From Candidatus Hydrogenedentota bacterium (GTDB taxonomy: Bacteria > Hydrogenedentota > Hydrogenedentia > Hydrogenedentales > JAEUWI01): DNA of 64,000 nt. Under the pieces are notes generated by a model. It had not been told where the DNA came from and made no database searches. It saw nothing but the letters and a program-made list of their open reading frames with translations. Shown piece by piece: positions 1 through 8,319 of the stretch. Both the position numbers and the translations under genes were made by a program. The DNA is taken from positions 248,001 through 312,000 of the forward strand of contig JAHBVV010000001.1 in NCBI GenBank assembly GCA_019637335.1. Direction: 5' to 3'. Within the stretch, counting starts at the first letter, position 1; each line of letters opens with the position of its first letter.

Positions 1-2090
1 CGCGCTACGCGGATGAGTTCGCGCTTGCTCTCGAAGTCGAAATCCACCGACCAGTAATCGATCCAGTCGGTCCAGTGATCGGTCAGCACCTCGCGCTTGA
101 TGACGCCCTTCGCGTTCTTGGTCAGCTTCACGATCTGGCCCTTTTCCACCACGATCCGGCTGCCCGTCTTCTTCTTGCCCAGGGCCTCCTCCGCCCGGGC
201 GATGGAATCCTGGGAGTAGAACACGGAGAAATCGGTCAGCTCCACCGCCACCGTGGGGGATTTGGTCTTGGTCCCCTTGGTCACGTGGGGCTTCACCTCG
301 ATGAAGGACACATCGTGGAAGACCACCTGGTTCTTCTCCACCGCCCGCTTGTCGAAGACCTCCGCCGGGATGTATTTCGGCTGGATATCGATGCCCTTGG
401 CCTTCGCCTCGTCCAGCACGTTGGGGAAAAGCCCCATTTCGAATTCGAAGCCGAGGATGTCCACCTTGGTCACATGCTTCTTGCGGCATTCCAGGATGAT
501 TTCCTCCACGAAGAGGCGCGTCACCGGCAGGTTCACCGGCCCCACCGCCACGAGCCGCCCCGCCTTCTTCCCGTGGAAATGCTCGAACTGGGTGATCGGC
601 TCGGCCTGGTACGCGCGCAGGATCAGCGCCAGGAAATCCGCCTCCCGCTCCGCCAGTTGGCGCCGCTGCTCCTCCTCCCGCAGGTTCGGGTTCACCCCGA
701 TGTAGTGCTGCCGCTCGTATTTGCCCAGGTTCAATATCTCGAAGGCGCGGTAGTCCTTGCCCTCCGCCTTCAGCGAACGCTGCACCCCGATCATCCGCTT
801 CCGCGTCGTGTGAATCCCGAATTTCCCCAGGTCGCTCGCGATCCACTTCCGCCCCAGCTTCTCCGCCACCGCCGCCGTAGTCCCGGATCCGCAGAAGAAA
901 TCCGCCACGAGATCGCCGGGGTTGGAGGAGGCGTTGATGATGCGCTCGAGGAGGGCCTCGGGTTTCTGGGTGGGGTACTTCAAGAGCTCCGCGTTTTTTC
1001 CCTTTAGGAGCTTTATGTCCACCCACAGGTTAGTAATCAATTGCCCTTCATAAGAATCGAGATAGACTTTCCTGTAGACTTGCTTATTCTTGTCCTTTGG
1101 ATAGTAGATTAGCCCCTGACCATCTAGCTCCTCCATCTTTTTTCGGGAATAACGCCACCCATTGGCTGGTGTCTTGTAACCTTTAAAGTCATAGTACAGA
1201 TTAGGCCTATACGTTGGACTTCCGCATACGTTAAGCATGAACCTACGACCATCTGGATCGGACTTGGTAAACATCTGATCAACATAGTCTGGATCGGGTT
1301 CCATATATACCTGATTCCAAATGGGAGCATCGGATTTGGAATATAGGTAGATTGTATCTGTGTTTACCGACATCTTGTTCATATTGCTGAGCGCGGAACC
1401 GCCTTTGCGCTTCCAAATAATCTCGTTGACAAGTTTCTCATCACCGAACACCTCGCTCAGTACCTGTCGGATGTGGCTGTTCACCCGCCAATCGCAATGC
1501 ACATAAATACTCCCATCCTCCGCAAGCAAGTCCCGCATGAGCACGAGCCGCTCGTAGATCATGGCGATGAAGGAGTCTGCACCCTTTCCCCAGGTGTCTC
1601 GGTACGCGATTTCCTCGAGGATATTGGGCTTCTTGGTGAAGGTGTCAGAGGTCCCGTCGAAAGACGGGATTTCGATGTCCATGGAGAAGTCGGCGCCCAC
1701 GTCGAAGGGCGGGTCGATGTAGATGAGCTTGAGGCCGCCCTGGGCTTCGATTTCCTCGCGGAGGGGGCCGTTTTTCAGGCTGGAGAGGATGAGCTTGTTG
1801 TCGCCCCAGATGAGCTTGTTGGTCCAGCCCTGGAGCTGGCGCCCGCGCGCGTCGAACATGTCGAGCTGGGGGTCGGTGTCCTCCGGCTTTTCGGCGCGCG
1901 GCTCGTCCACCTGCTCGATGACCTGAAAGGGGAGGACGATATTGCAGACCTCGCCCGACTTGCCATTCCAGACCAGCTCCACCTCGCGCTTGTCTTCAAA
2001 CAGCAGGAAGCGGTATTTGTCCGGCAGGGGCTTGTCCGCCTCGATGAAGCGGAGGATCTCCTGTTTCTCCTGTTCGGTCAGTCTGGGCAT
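1..2090 (-). CDS. Site-specific DNA methyltransferase, beta class, type III Mod-like (3' end off window)
   Basis: The minus strand is open from an ATG at 2090 to the window edge, about 696 codons without a stop. The product is an S-adenosylmethionine-dependent adenine (or N4-cytosine) DNA methyltransferase. The catalytic motif IV, DPPF, lies near residues 126-129 and the SAM-binding motif FFCGSGTT near 398-405. The order IV, target-recognition region, I is that of the beta class, which includes type III Mod subunits. The stretch between the motifs (about 1000-1480) is visibly AT-richer than the rest, as expected for a swapped target-recognition domain. A type III Res partner would lie to the left, outside the window, so an orphan methylase cannot be excluded. 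The gene begins just after a dispersed palindromic repeat at 2103. Confidence 0.88.
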   Translation of the reverse strand, partial: MPRLTEQEKQEILRFIEADKPLPDKYRFLLFEDKREVELVWNGKSGEVCNIVLPFQVIEQVDEPRAEKPEDTDPQLDMFDARGRQLQGWTNKLIWGDNKLILSSLKNGPLREEIEAQGGLKLIYIDPPFDVGADFSMDIEIPSFDGTSDTFTKKPNILEEIAYRDTWGKGADSFIAMIYERLVLMRDLLAEDGSIYVHCDWRVNSHIRQVLSEVFGDEKLVNEIIWKRKGGSALSNMNKMSVNTDTIYLYSKSDAPIWNQVYMEPDPDYVDQMFTKSDPDGRRFMLNVCGSPTYRPNLYYDFKGYKTPANGWRYSRKKMEELDGQGLIYYPKDKNKQVYRKVYLDSYEGQLITNLWVDIKLLKGKNAELLKYPTQKPEALLERIINASSNPGDLVADFFCGSGTTAAVAEKLGRKWIASDLGKFGIHTTRKRMIGVQRSLKAEGKDYRAFEILNLGKYERQHYIGVNPNLREEEQRRQLAEREADFLALILRAYQAEPITQFEHFHGKKAGRLVAVGPVNLPVTRLFVEEIILECRKKHVTKVDILGFEFEMGLFPNVLDEAKAKGIDIQPKYIPAEVFDKRAVEKNQVVFHDVSFIEVKPHVTKGTKTKSPTVAVELTDFSVFYSQDSIARAEEALGKKKTGSRIVVEKGQIVKLTKNAKGVIKREVLTDHWTDWIDYWSVDFDFESKRELIRVA

Positions 2091-2102
2091 GGCTCCCCTC
2101 AA

Positions 2103-2264
2103 TGTAGGATAGCCGTCCCGGCTGTCCATGACAGGTCGTAGACGCGCCGGAGGCGGGCGGGACGCCTATCCTACTTTTGGACAGGCGGGACGCCTATCCT
2201 ACTTTTTGGACAGGCGGGACGCCTATCCTACTTTTGGACAGGCGGGACGCGTATCCTACATTTG
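2103..2264. repeat. Tandem array of a dispersed 28-bp palindromic repeat
   Basis: One inverted unit (TAGGATAGCCGTCCCGGC at about 2105) is followed by four direct 28-29 bp units with the core GGACGCCTATCCTACTTT. The same core, as GGACGGCTATCCTACTTT, recurs singly at about 5325, 8008, 8177 and 27187, so this is a dispersed family that has tandemly expanded here. It fills the 300-base space between the methyltransferase and the rightward gene at 2392. There are no unique spacers, so it is not a CRISPR. Confidence 0.8.
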
Positions 2265-2391
2265 CGTTGGTGGCTTAGGGTACCCGAAAGGCCGCCGGCG
2301 CCTCAACGCGCACACCGCGTCCGACGGGCCGCCTCACACCCCGGGTTGCTATACTCCCGACCAGCTTATCAACCCAGGAGGCGCCCGCCCG

Positions 2392-4719
2392 ATGTTACAC
2401 CGCATGTTGCTCTGCCCCGGCCTGCTCTTCGTTGCCTTCGCGCCCGCCATTGCCGAGGACTTGCCGTGGTGGGATCGCTACCCGCGCATTGTCCAGGGGA
2501 CGCCGGAGGACCTGAAGCCGTACCAGGCGGATGTGGTGTTTGGCGGCGGGTTGAACGCGCCGAGCTGGGGGCTCTGGGGCCAGGTGCTGTTCGGGCGGCC
2601 GGAGGCGGCGGGGGAGGTGCGTCGGCGGGGCGGGCGCTTCATTACCTACTTCGAGACCTTCGGCCAGTCGTATTGCGTCGTCGTCGCGGTCCCGGATGCC
2701 CAACGGAACACGGAGGCGCCGCGGGCGTCGGCGTCGCACTGGGGCTGGCGCGGTTCGCCGGGCGACCCGATCTACTGGGCGGGCGCCCACACGTGGTTCG
2801 ACGATCTGCCGGAGGCGCGCCCCTGGACGCGCACGCACCCCGCGTATGGCGGGCCGCCGATGCGCTATCCCGATGGGCGCGAGGCGTCGGGCTACGCGGG
2901 CGATCCGGCGAATCCGCTGAACCACCGCGCCTTTGACGCGGGCTGCTCCAAGAATGTGCTGGGCGATCTTTCGTACGAAATCGAGCCGATGCCGGACGCG
3001 ATCCAGGAAAACGGCCCGCACGAGGGGCTGGTCCAGCTGGGCGGCCAATACACCGGCCTCATCTACCTGCACAAGGACTCGGCGTGCCCGCACTGGCTCG
3101 ATCTGGACGAAGCGGCGGTGCGCTACGCCGCGGAGCGCGGCGCAAACGGCATGTGGAGCGACAATTTCAGCCCGTGGGACAGCTTCGGCATCCGCCCGGT
3201 GGAGCGCGGCTTTGGCGAGTGGTCGGTGGCGCTGTTTCGCGGCTATCTGAAAGAGCATTTCAGCGCGGAGGCGCTGGCGGCCATGGGCGTGGCGGATCCC
3301 GATACCTTCGACGTGCGCGAGGCGCTCCGCGCGCAGGTCCGGGAATGGGGCGGCGACGACACGGACCTGCGCGACCGCGTCTGGAACGATGCGCGCTGGC
3401 TGGACCACGATCTGTGGCGGGCCTATGTCATCTTCAAGCGCCAGCGGGGGACGCGCGCGCTCGACGCCTACGACGCGCGGATGCACGCCGCCGCGAAGGC
3501 CTCGGGCGAGCCGGAATTTCTCATCGCGGGGAACGACATCCCCGGGCTGAGCCTCGGCTGGGTGCGCGGCAACCTCGATCTCGTCAGCACGGAGTCGTCC
3601 GCCGGGTATGCGCTCGACGCGGGCAGCCGCGGCCTGATGCTGCCGCCCCTGGGCCGGCATTCCGTGCGCTACCGGCTGGCGTCCGCCCACGCGCGGAGCC
3701 GCCTGGTCAATATCTGGCCCTACCTGGACGGCGATTTGGAGCGGTACCGGCGCAACCCGGAACTGACGCGGATCATGGCCTACGAAATGCTCGCGGCGGG
3801 AGCGCTGCCCATGGCCTACCCGAGCCTGCCGCGCGTCCTGGGAACGCCAGAGGCCTACGCGGATTTCTTCGCCTTCGTGGGCGAGGCGCGGGAGCACTTC
3901 GGGCGCCGCGTCCCCCTGGCCCGCACGGGGATTTACTACTCCAGTTCCTCCCTGCTCGCCTTCATGACGCCGGGGGGCTTCGTCGACTTCAACCGCCGCC
4001 CGCACCAGTTCGGCTACTACGGCTGGGCCACCGCGCTGCACGACCTCCACGAGCCCTATGTCCCCGTGCCGGAGTGGCGGGTAACCCCGGAGACGCTTTC
4101 GGGCCTCGATCGCCTCATCGTGCCGAATGCTGTGGTGATGGCGGAGGAGGAGATCGCCGTCCTGCGCGATTGGGTGGACGCGGGGGGGACGCTCCTCGTA
4201 ACCGGGGACAGCGGCGTGCGCGGCGGCGAGTCGGAGAACTTCGCGCGGCACGATCGCGGCCCCATGCACACGCGTATCTCGGGCCCGCGCGTGCGCCACG
4301 TTGCGGAAAATGTGGGCATGGCCTACTTCCTCGATCACGAGACGCGCGCTGCGCAATTGCCCGCGATCAGGGAGCACCTCCGGGCGGCGTATGACGCCGA
4401 GCACGAGCGGATCGTGGTCGCGGACGGCGTCCCGGCGACGGTCGGGGTCACGCCCTATATCGACCCGGCGCGGGGCGCATTTTTCGTGGACGTGAACAAC
4501 CTGGCGATCGATCTCGAGGTGGATACGGTGGCGCCCGTCGCGGAAATCGTGTTTGAGGTGATGCTGCCTGAAGCGCTCCGGAGCGGCGCCTTGACCCACC
4601 GGGTGCTCACGCCGGAAACGGACCAGTCGGTGGGGGTGACCCCGGTGGACGGCGGCCGCGCGCGCGTGGTGATCCGGGGACTGCGGTACTATGCGGCGAT
4701 CATGTTTACGCGGCGGTGA
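2392..4719 (+). CDS. Secreted GH42-like protein (TIM-barrel plus trimerisation-type domain)
   Basis: A 775-residue product with a Sec signal peptide (hydrophobic residues 3-20, cleavage after AIA). ATG 2392 is chosen because an AGGAGG-like site lies at 2375-2380; an upstream extension would run through the repeat array. The N-terminal two thirds resemble the hypothetical glycoside hydrolases related to GH42. They contain aromatic and acidic clusters such as SDNFSPWDSFG that could line an active site. The region after about residue 490 resembles the beta-galactosidase trimerisation (glutamine-amidotransferase-like) fold, with the stretches DRLIVPNAVVM and WVDAGGTLLVTGDSG. A polysaccharide-degrading role outside the cytoplasm is inferred; the substrate is unknown. 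It stands alone, followed by REP-like repeats. Confidence 0.65.
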   Translation: MLHRMLLCPGLLFVAFAPAIAEDLPWWDRYPRIVQGTPEDLKPYQADVVFGGGLNAPSWGLWGQVLFGRPEAAGEVRRRGGRFITYFETFGQSYCVVVAVPDAQRNTEAPRASASHWGWRGSPGDPIYWAGAHTWFDDLPEARPWTRTHPAYGGPPMRYPDGREASGYAGDPANPLNHRAFDAGCSKNVLGDLSYEIEPMPDAIQENGPHEGLVQLGGQYTGLIYLHKDSACPHWLDLDEAAVRYAAERGANGMWSDNFSPWDSFGIRPVERGFGEWSVALFRGYLKEHFSAEALAAMGVADPDTFDVREALRAQVREWGGDDTDLRDRVWNDARWLDHDLWRAYVIFKRQRGTRALDAYDARMHAAAKASGEPEFLIAGNDIPGLSLGWVRGNLDLVSTESSAGYALDAGSRGLMLPPLGRHSVRYRLASAHARSRLVNIWPYLDGDLERYRRNPELTRIMAYEMLAAGALPMAYPSLPRVLGTPEAYADFFAFVGEAREHFGRRVPLARTGIYYSSSSLLAFMTPGGFVDFNRRPHQFGYYGWATALHDLHEPYVPVPEWRVTPETLSGLDRLIVPNAVVMAEEEIAVLRDWVDAGGTLLVTGDSGVRGGESENFARHDRGPMHTRISGPRVRHVAENVGMAYFLDHETRAAQLPAIREHLRAAYDAEHERIVVADGVPATVGVTPYIDPARGAFFVDVNNLAIDLEVDTVAPVAEIVFEVMLPEALRSGALTHRVLTPETDQSVGVTPVDGGRARVVIRGLRYYAAIMFTRR

Positions 4720-4779
4720 TGCGCGCAAAGCAGGATGGCCGTCCCGCCTGTCCGGACGGCGCAATTCCCGCAATTTTGT

Positions 4780-5036
4780 GCTGACGCCCTACAACGTCAT
4801 TCCCGCGAAAGCGGGAATCCAGCGGCATGCGGAGGTTTATGCGGTCGCATTGCTGAATCCCCGCGTTCGGGGCTGCCGTTTTAACGTGTGCGGTGAGCGC
4901 ATTTACTACGATTCCGTGCTGACGCCCTACAGCGTCATTCCCGCGAAAGCGGGAATCCAGTGGAATGCGGAGGTTTGTGCGATCGCGTTCCTGGATCTCC
5001 GCGTTCGCGGAGGTGACGGATCTACTCACTCCTTAC
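4780..5036. repeat. Duplicated REP-like palindrome unit
   Basis: Two near-identical ~118-bp units (4780-4898 and 4918-5036) each begin GCTGACGCCCTAC and carry the palindrome ATTCCCGCGAAAGCGGGAAT, followed by a second imperfect palindrome (CCGCGTTCGGGG or CCGCGTTCGCGG). A degraded third palindrome arm is visible at about 5072-5090. This is the usual form of bacterial extragenic REP/BIME sequences. No RAYT-type transposase was seen in the window. The 4720-5337 space contains no convincing gene. Confidence 0.75.
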
Positions 5037-5181
5037 ATCGTGTAGGGTGAGTCAAGAAAACCGACAGCCACTTTCGTGGGGATGACGGCGTTCGACCACC
5101 GGGAGTCGCCACCGTCGGGTGCGACAGGGGAGCGACTTCATACGGTTTAAGAATTACTTATTCACACGCGCCCTTTGGCGG

Positions 5182-5342
5182 GGCGGAATGTCTGCCTCCC
5201 TATTCCCCCCTGCACCCTGGCGTGACCGTTTCCCTGCATACTGCGCCCCGCTGGAGCGCCGGCATTCCGCCTCGGGCGGATCGCCGACCCTGCCGGCACG
5301 GTCGGCTTCGCCGCCCTGGACAGCCGATACGGCTATCCTACT
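5182..5342 (+). repeat. Dispersed ~150-bp repeat, copy 1
   Basis: The sequence from GGCGGAATG at 5182 through CCTGGCGTGACCG, GCGCCCCGCTGGAGCGC and CGGCTTCGCCGCC to ACGGCTATCCTACTTTTT matches 8052-8194 almost base for base. Its right end is the 28-bp palindromic core also arrayed at 2103-2264. The last bases supply the stop codon of the leftward gene at 5338-6693. Confidence 0.8.
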
Positions 5343-6693
5343 TTTTATCAGGCGCCTGCCTGTGGAGCCGGAAGCAGTCGCGCGCGCACAGCGCGAGGAT
5401 GAGCCCGCCAGAGCCCACATAGAAGGCCAAAAATCCGTAAACATAGGGCGGAACAGCGGACGTGGTCTTCGTCTCAAAGCCGGGCGCGGCGCGGCGGGTG
5501 AGATTGAACAGAATGGCGGCCTCGCCCAGAAGCGGGGCGTCGGTGGCGTCGGAGAGGACACGCGGGCCGAGGAGCATCCCATTGCCCAGGGGCCAGGATG
5601 TTACCAGCATTTCCATAGCCAGGGGATAAGCGTGATCGTAGCGCCCGTTGGCCCGCGCCGCCCCCACGCCGAAAGCGCTCCCGGCGGTGCTGAAGCCGGC
5701 GACGATGGGACCGGCGTCGATGTCGAAGCTCCAGTTGCGGGGCTCGTCTTCGGGGTATTCCAGGAAGCCCCAGATGCCATGGCGCTCGCGCCAGTAGTGC
5801 GCTTCGACGGCGGCGTACCATTCCCTGGCGGCATCGGGCCAGAGGTGGGGCGACGTGATGCCCATGTAGGCGTTGGCGCAACCCCGGGCCGGGCCAACGG
5901 GTGCGCCGCTATTGCGCAAAGCGAGATAGGGCGGCAGCCCGCGCTTGTCGGCGCAATCGCCGGTGAAACCACGTAGCCCGCGCTGAATCCGAGCGCTGTA
6001 GTCCGTGCCGAGGAGTTCACCGGCGCGTTTAATCGCCAGCCAGGCCATCATGACGTCTCCGGGGTAGCACTCGCCCGGATAGTCGTCCAGCAACCCGGCG
6101 GGCGATTCGTCGATGCTGATGGCCAGGCTCTCGGTTTCTTCGCGCAGTTGCGGCAGGTACTTCTCGTCGCCCAGGAGCCTGGTGTAGGCCGTCATGCCGC
6201 CAATGCGCAACATGCGGTAGAACACGTTGTCCTGGTGCATGTAGTTTTCCTCGCCCCAGTGTTTGATGACCCAACTCGCGTGCCCCTTGTCGAGCAACAG
6301 GTCGGTGGCGGCGATGATGGCCTCCCGGGCGTAGACCGCCGGGGCCTCCTTCGTAACGGGGTCGGCCTCCCAGGCCTCCTGAAGCGATTCCGTGGCCTGG
6401 AGATAGAAGAGCGAACCGAATACCGGCCATTCCGTGCCCGATATATTAAACTGGCCGACGCTTGCCCCGCTGTTCTCCGCCAGGCGGCCTCGCGCCCAGT
6501 ACGCGTAACGTTTGCTGAGGGATTCGTGCATCCCCCAGGCGGCTCTGGGGATGCCATCGCCGGTGAGACCGGGGTCACCGAAGCTTCGGGCGACCATCCA
6601 AACGGGCGGCGCAAAGAAGTAAAGTGCGATAGCGGCCAGCGCCAGGCGGCTGGCCCCGACCCACAGCCGGCGGTAGCTTTGTTTGGTTTTCAT
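5338..6693 (-). CDS. Membrane-anchored protein of unknown function with two terminal helices
   Basis: A 451-residue protein. An N-terminal hydrophobic segment (about residues 13-33) and a second near the C-terminus (about 412-440, YGFLAFYVGSGGLILALCA) bracket a large soluble domain rich in Trp, Tyr and Glu. That suggests an extracytoplasmic alpha/alpha-barrel-like domain, but I do not recognise the family. The ATG at 6693 has GGAGAG six bases upstream. The final codons (PDKK stop) lie within a dispersed repeat, so the natural C-terminus may have been altered by the repeat. It diverges from the 6899-7929 operon across paired palindromes at 6714-6756, which suggests shared regulation. Confidence 0.6.
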   Translation of the reverse strand: MKTKQSYRRLWVGASRLALAAIALYFFAPPVWMVARSFGDPGLTGDGIPRAAWGMHESLSKRYAYWARGRLAENSGASVGQFNISGTEWPVFGSLFYLQATESLQEAWEADPVTKEAPAVYAREAIIAATDLLLDKGHASWVIKHWGEENYMHQDNVFYRMLRIGGMTAYTRLLGDEKYLPQLREETESLAISIDESPAGLLDDYPGECYPGDVMMAWLAIKRAGELLGTDYSARIQRGLRGFTGDCADKRGLPPYLALRNSGAPVGPARGCANAYMGITSPHLWPDAAREWYAAVEAHYWRERHGIWGFLEYPEDEPRNWSFDIDAGPIVAGFSTAGSAFGVGAARANGRYDHAYPLAMEMLVTSWPLGNGMLLGPRVLSDATDAPLLGEAAILFNLTRRAAPGFETKTTSAVPPYVYGFLAFYVGSGGLILALCARDCFRLHRQAPDKK

Positions 6694-6713
6694 ATGTGCT
6701 CTCCATGGCGGTC

Positions 6714-6756
6714 ACTTTATGTTGCAAAGTTCTTTTTAACTTTATATCACAAAGTT
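6714..6756. promoter_or_regulatory. Paired palindromic operator candidates between divergent genes
   Basis: Two imperfect palindromes of the form AACTTT-N7-AAAGTT occur: ACTTTATGTTGCAAAGT at 6714-6730 and AACTTTATATCACAAAGTT at 6738-6756, with centres 25 bp apart. The stretch is markedly AT-rich compared with its surroundings. It lies 21-63 bp upstream of the leftward gene start (6693) and about 145-185 bp upstream of the rightward operon that encodes a winged-helix regulator. Autoregulated, divergent control is the obvious inference. Confidence 0.6.
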
Positions 6757-6898
6757 CTTGCCGTGACAAGACAATGCGATGTACGATGCCGGTAACGAAG
6801 GAATTGGGCGGCCAACGCAGGACAGGCGACCCGCGCGTCTACACCGCCGGAACGGTTGTACTGCGGAGGCGGCGCCGTTGGACATACGGGAACCGCAC

Positions 6899-7528
6899 AT
6901 GGAACAACGGGAAGACGGCACGCCCGTGGCGCTCCACGACCGCGCCATGGAAAACCTCTCGTTTATTCGCGACGCGATGGAGCGCTCCGAACCCTTCACG
7001 GGAATCTCGGGCAAGGGTTTGATCGCCATGGGCCTCCTCGCTCTCGCCGGCGGCCACGCGGCGCGGCTGCACCGCTCGCCCGACTGGTGGATTTACACCT
7101 GGCTCGCGGTGGCGGTGCTGGGGTGCGTGGCGGGCCTGGCCACCATGTGCTGGAAGATGCGGAATCTGGATCGGCCGAGCGTAGCCCGCGCCACGCGGCG
7201 ATTCGCACTGAATGTGGCCCCTGCGGTGCTGGCGGGCGTGTTTCTGACCGAGATCTTTTACGAGCTGGGCCTGAACGCGCTCATGCCCGGCCTGTGGTTG
7301 CTGCTCTACGGAACGGGCGTGGTCGCCGGCGGCGCTTTGTCTGTTCGCATCATTCCCGCGATGGGCGGCTACCTGATGATTTTGGGCGCCGTGGCGCTTT
7401 TCTGGACCCAATGGGGCGAACAGCCCTTCGCCCGCGCCAACCCGGTTGGCGAAATCGCCATGGTCCTGGGCTTCGGCGGGGGGCATATTGTCACGGGCGC
7501 GATTATCTGGCGCCGGTATGGCGGTTAG
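6899..7528 (+). CDS. Six-helix integral membrane protein, partner of HTH_34 regulator
   Basis: A 209-residue protein with a soluble N-terminus (about 38 residues) and roughly six hydrophobic segments (about 40-57, 63-85, 100-123, 126-148, 150-170, 182-203). ATG 6899 is the first start in the frame that precedes the conserved-looking hydrophilic head. It is followed after 14 bases by a winged-helix regulator with its own AAGGAG site, so the two form an operon. Pairing of a small polytopic membrane protein with an HTH_34 regulator is common in genomes; its role is not established. No substrate can be assigned. Confidence 0.72.
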   Translation: MEQREDGTPVALHDRAMENLSFIRDAMERSEPFTGISGKGLIAMGLLALAGGHAARLHRSPDWWIYTWLAVAVLGCVAGLATMCWKMRNLDRPSVARATRRFALNVAPAVLAGVFLTEIFYELGLNALMPGLWLLLYGTGVVAGGALSVRIIPAMGGYLMILGAVALFWTQWGEQPFARANPVGEIAMVLGFGGGHIVTGAIIWRRYGG

Positions 7529-7542
7529 AAGGAGTTTCCAAG

Positions 7543-7929
7543 ATGGCCGGGAATGTCGGTCGCAAGCCTCGTGACAAGAACAGGGAAGCCGTGGCAACGC
7601 GTGAACCGGCAAATCCGGAAACCGGTACGGCAACCAACCTGAACAGGCTGATCCACGAGCGGACACGCCTCGCCATCATCAGCGCACTTGCGGTGAACGA
7701 CAAGCTCACCTTTATGGAGCTGAAAAGGCTCCTGGACACTTCCGATGGCAACCTGAGCGTCCACGCCCGAAAGCTGGAGGAAGCGAACTACATCGAGTGC
7801 GCCAAGGGCTTCGAGGGCCGGGTGCCGCGGACGGAATACCGCATTACCAAGGAAGGCCGGAAGGTGCTGAAAGACTACCTTGCCCACATGGAGCGAATCA
7901 TCGGCGCGGTCCGCGGCGGCGCCACATGA
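7543..7929 (+). CDS. Winged-helix transcriptional regulator (HTH_34 type)
   Basis: A 128-residue protein. After a basic, disordered N-terminus (about 1-32), residues 33-120 form a MarR/PadR-like winged helix of the HTH_34 type. The region includes an IHERTRLAIISAL helix, the recognition-helix segment LDTSDGNLSVHARKLEE and the wing GRVPRTEYRITKEGRKVL. ATG 7543 is preceded by AAGGAG at 7529-7534. It is probably dimeric. The likely targets are the two AACTTT-N7-AAAGTT palindromes upstream of its own operon. The ligand is unknown. Confidence 0.88.
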   Translation: MAGNVGRKPRDKNREAVATREPANPETGTATNLNRLIHERTRLAIISALAVNDKLTFMELKRLLDTSDGNLSVHARKLEEANYIECAKGFEGRVPRTEYRITKEGRKVLKDYLAHMERIIGAVRGGAT

Positions 7930-7969
7930 ACCCCGATGAACCGACGAATCGCAGGGGCGCCGTTTTGGA

Positions 7970-8194
7970 CAGCTGGCACGGGCGGCTTCGCCGCCTTGGA
8001 CAGCCAGGACGGCTATCCTACTTTTGACGCAGACAACCGAGAGTCCGCGGCGGCGGAATGAGCTGTGTCCCGATTCCCCCCTGCGCCCTGGCGTGACCGG
8101 TTCCCAGCATACGGCGCCCCGCTGGAGCGCTGGCATCCCTGCCGGCACGGGCGGCTTCGCCGCCCTGGACAGCCGGGACGGCTATCCTACTTTA
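7970..8194 (+). repeat. Dispersed ~150-bp repeat, copy 2, with a partial copy in front
   Basis: A partial unit (GGCACGGGCGGCTTCGCCGC to CTACTTTTG, 7976-8025) is followed by a nearly full copy at 8052-8194 matching 5182-5342. Nothing coding is visible in the 7930-8319 space apart from these repeats. Confidence 0.78.
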
Positions 8195-8319
8195 GTCGCG
8201 GGATCCAGTCCCCCCCGGGCATTGGCGGGGCGGGGGCGGGTGTGTCACAATGCGTGACTGGGCTTGAACCGGAACGCATCGGCCCGCGGGCCGCTTCGCT
8301 TGAACCTGGAGAACGCATA

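Noticed and set aside
2157-2264. Direct 28-bp repeats considered as a CRISPR array
   Set aside because: The units are contiguous with no spacers, and no cas genes are present; the core is a dispersed palindrome.
2395-4773. A long minus-strand frame opposite the GH42-like gene
   Set aside because: It is an Arg/His-rich shadow frame in high-GC DNA.
5338-6693. Assignment as a linalool dehydratase/isomerase-like or terpene cyclase-like enzyme
   Set aside because: The helical, Trp-rich character is suggestive, but no catalytic motif could be confirmed by eye.
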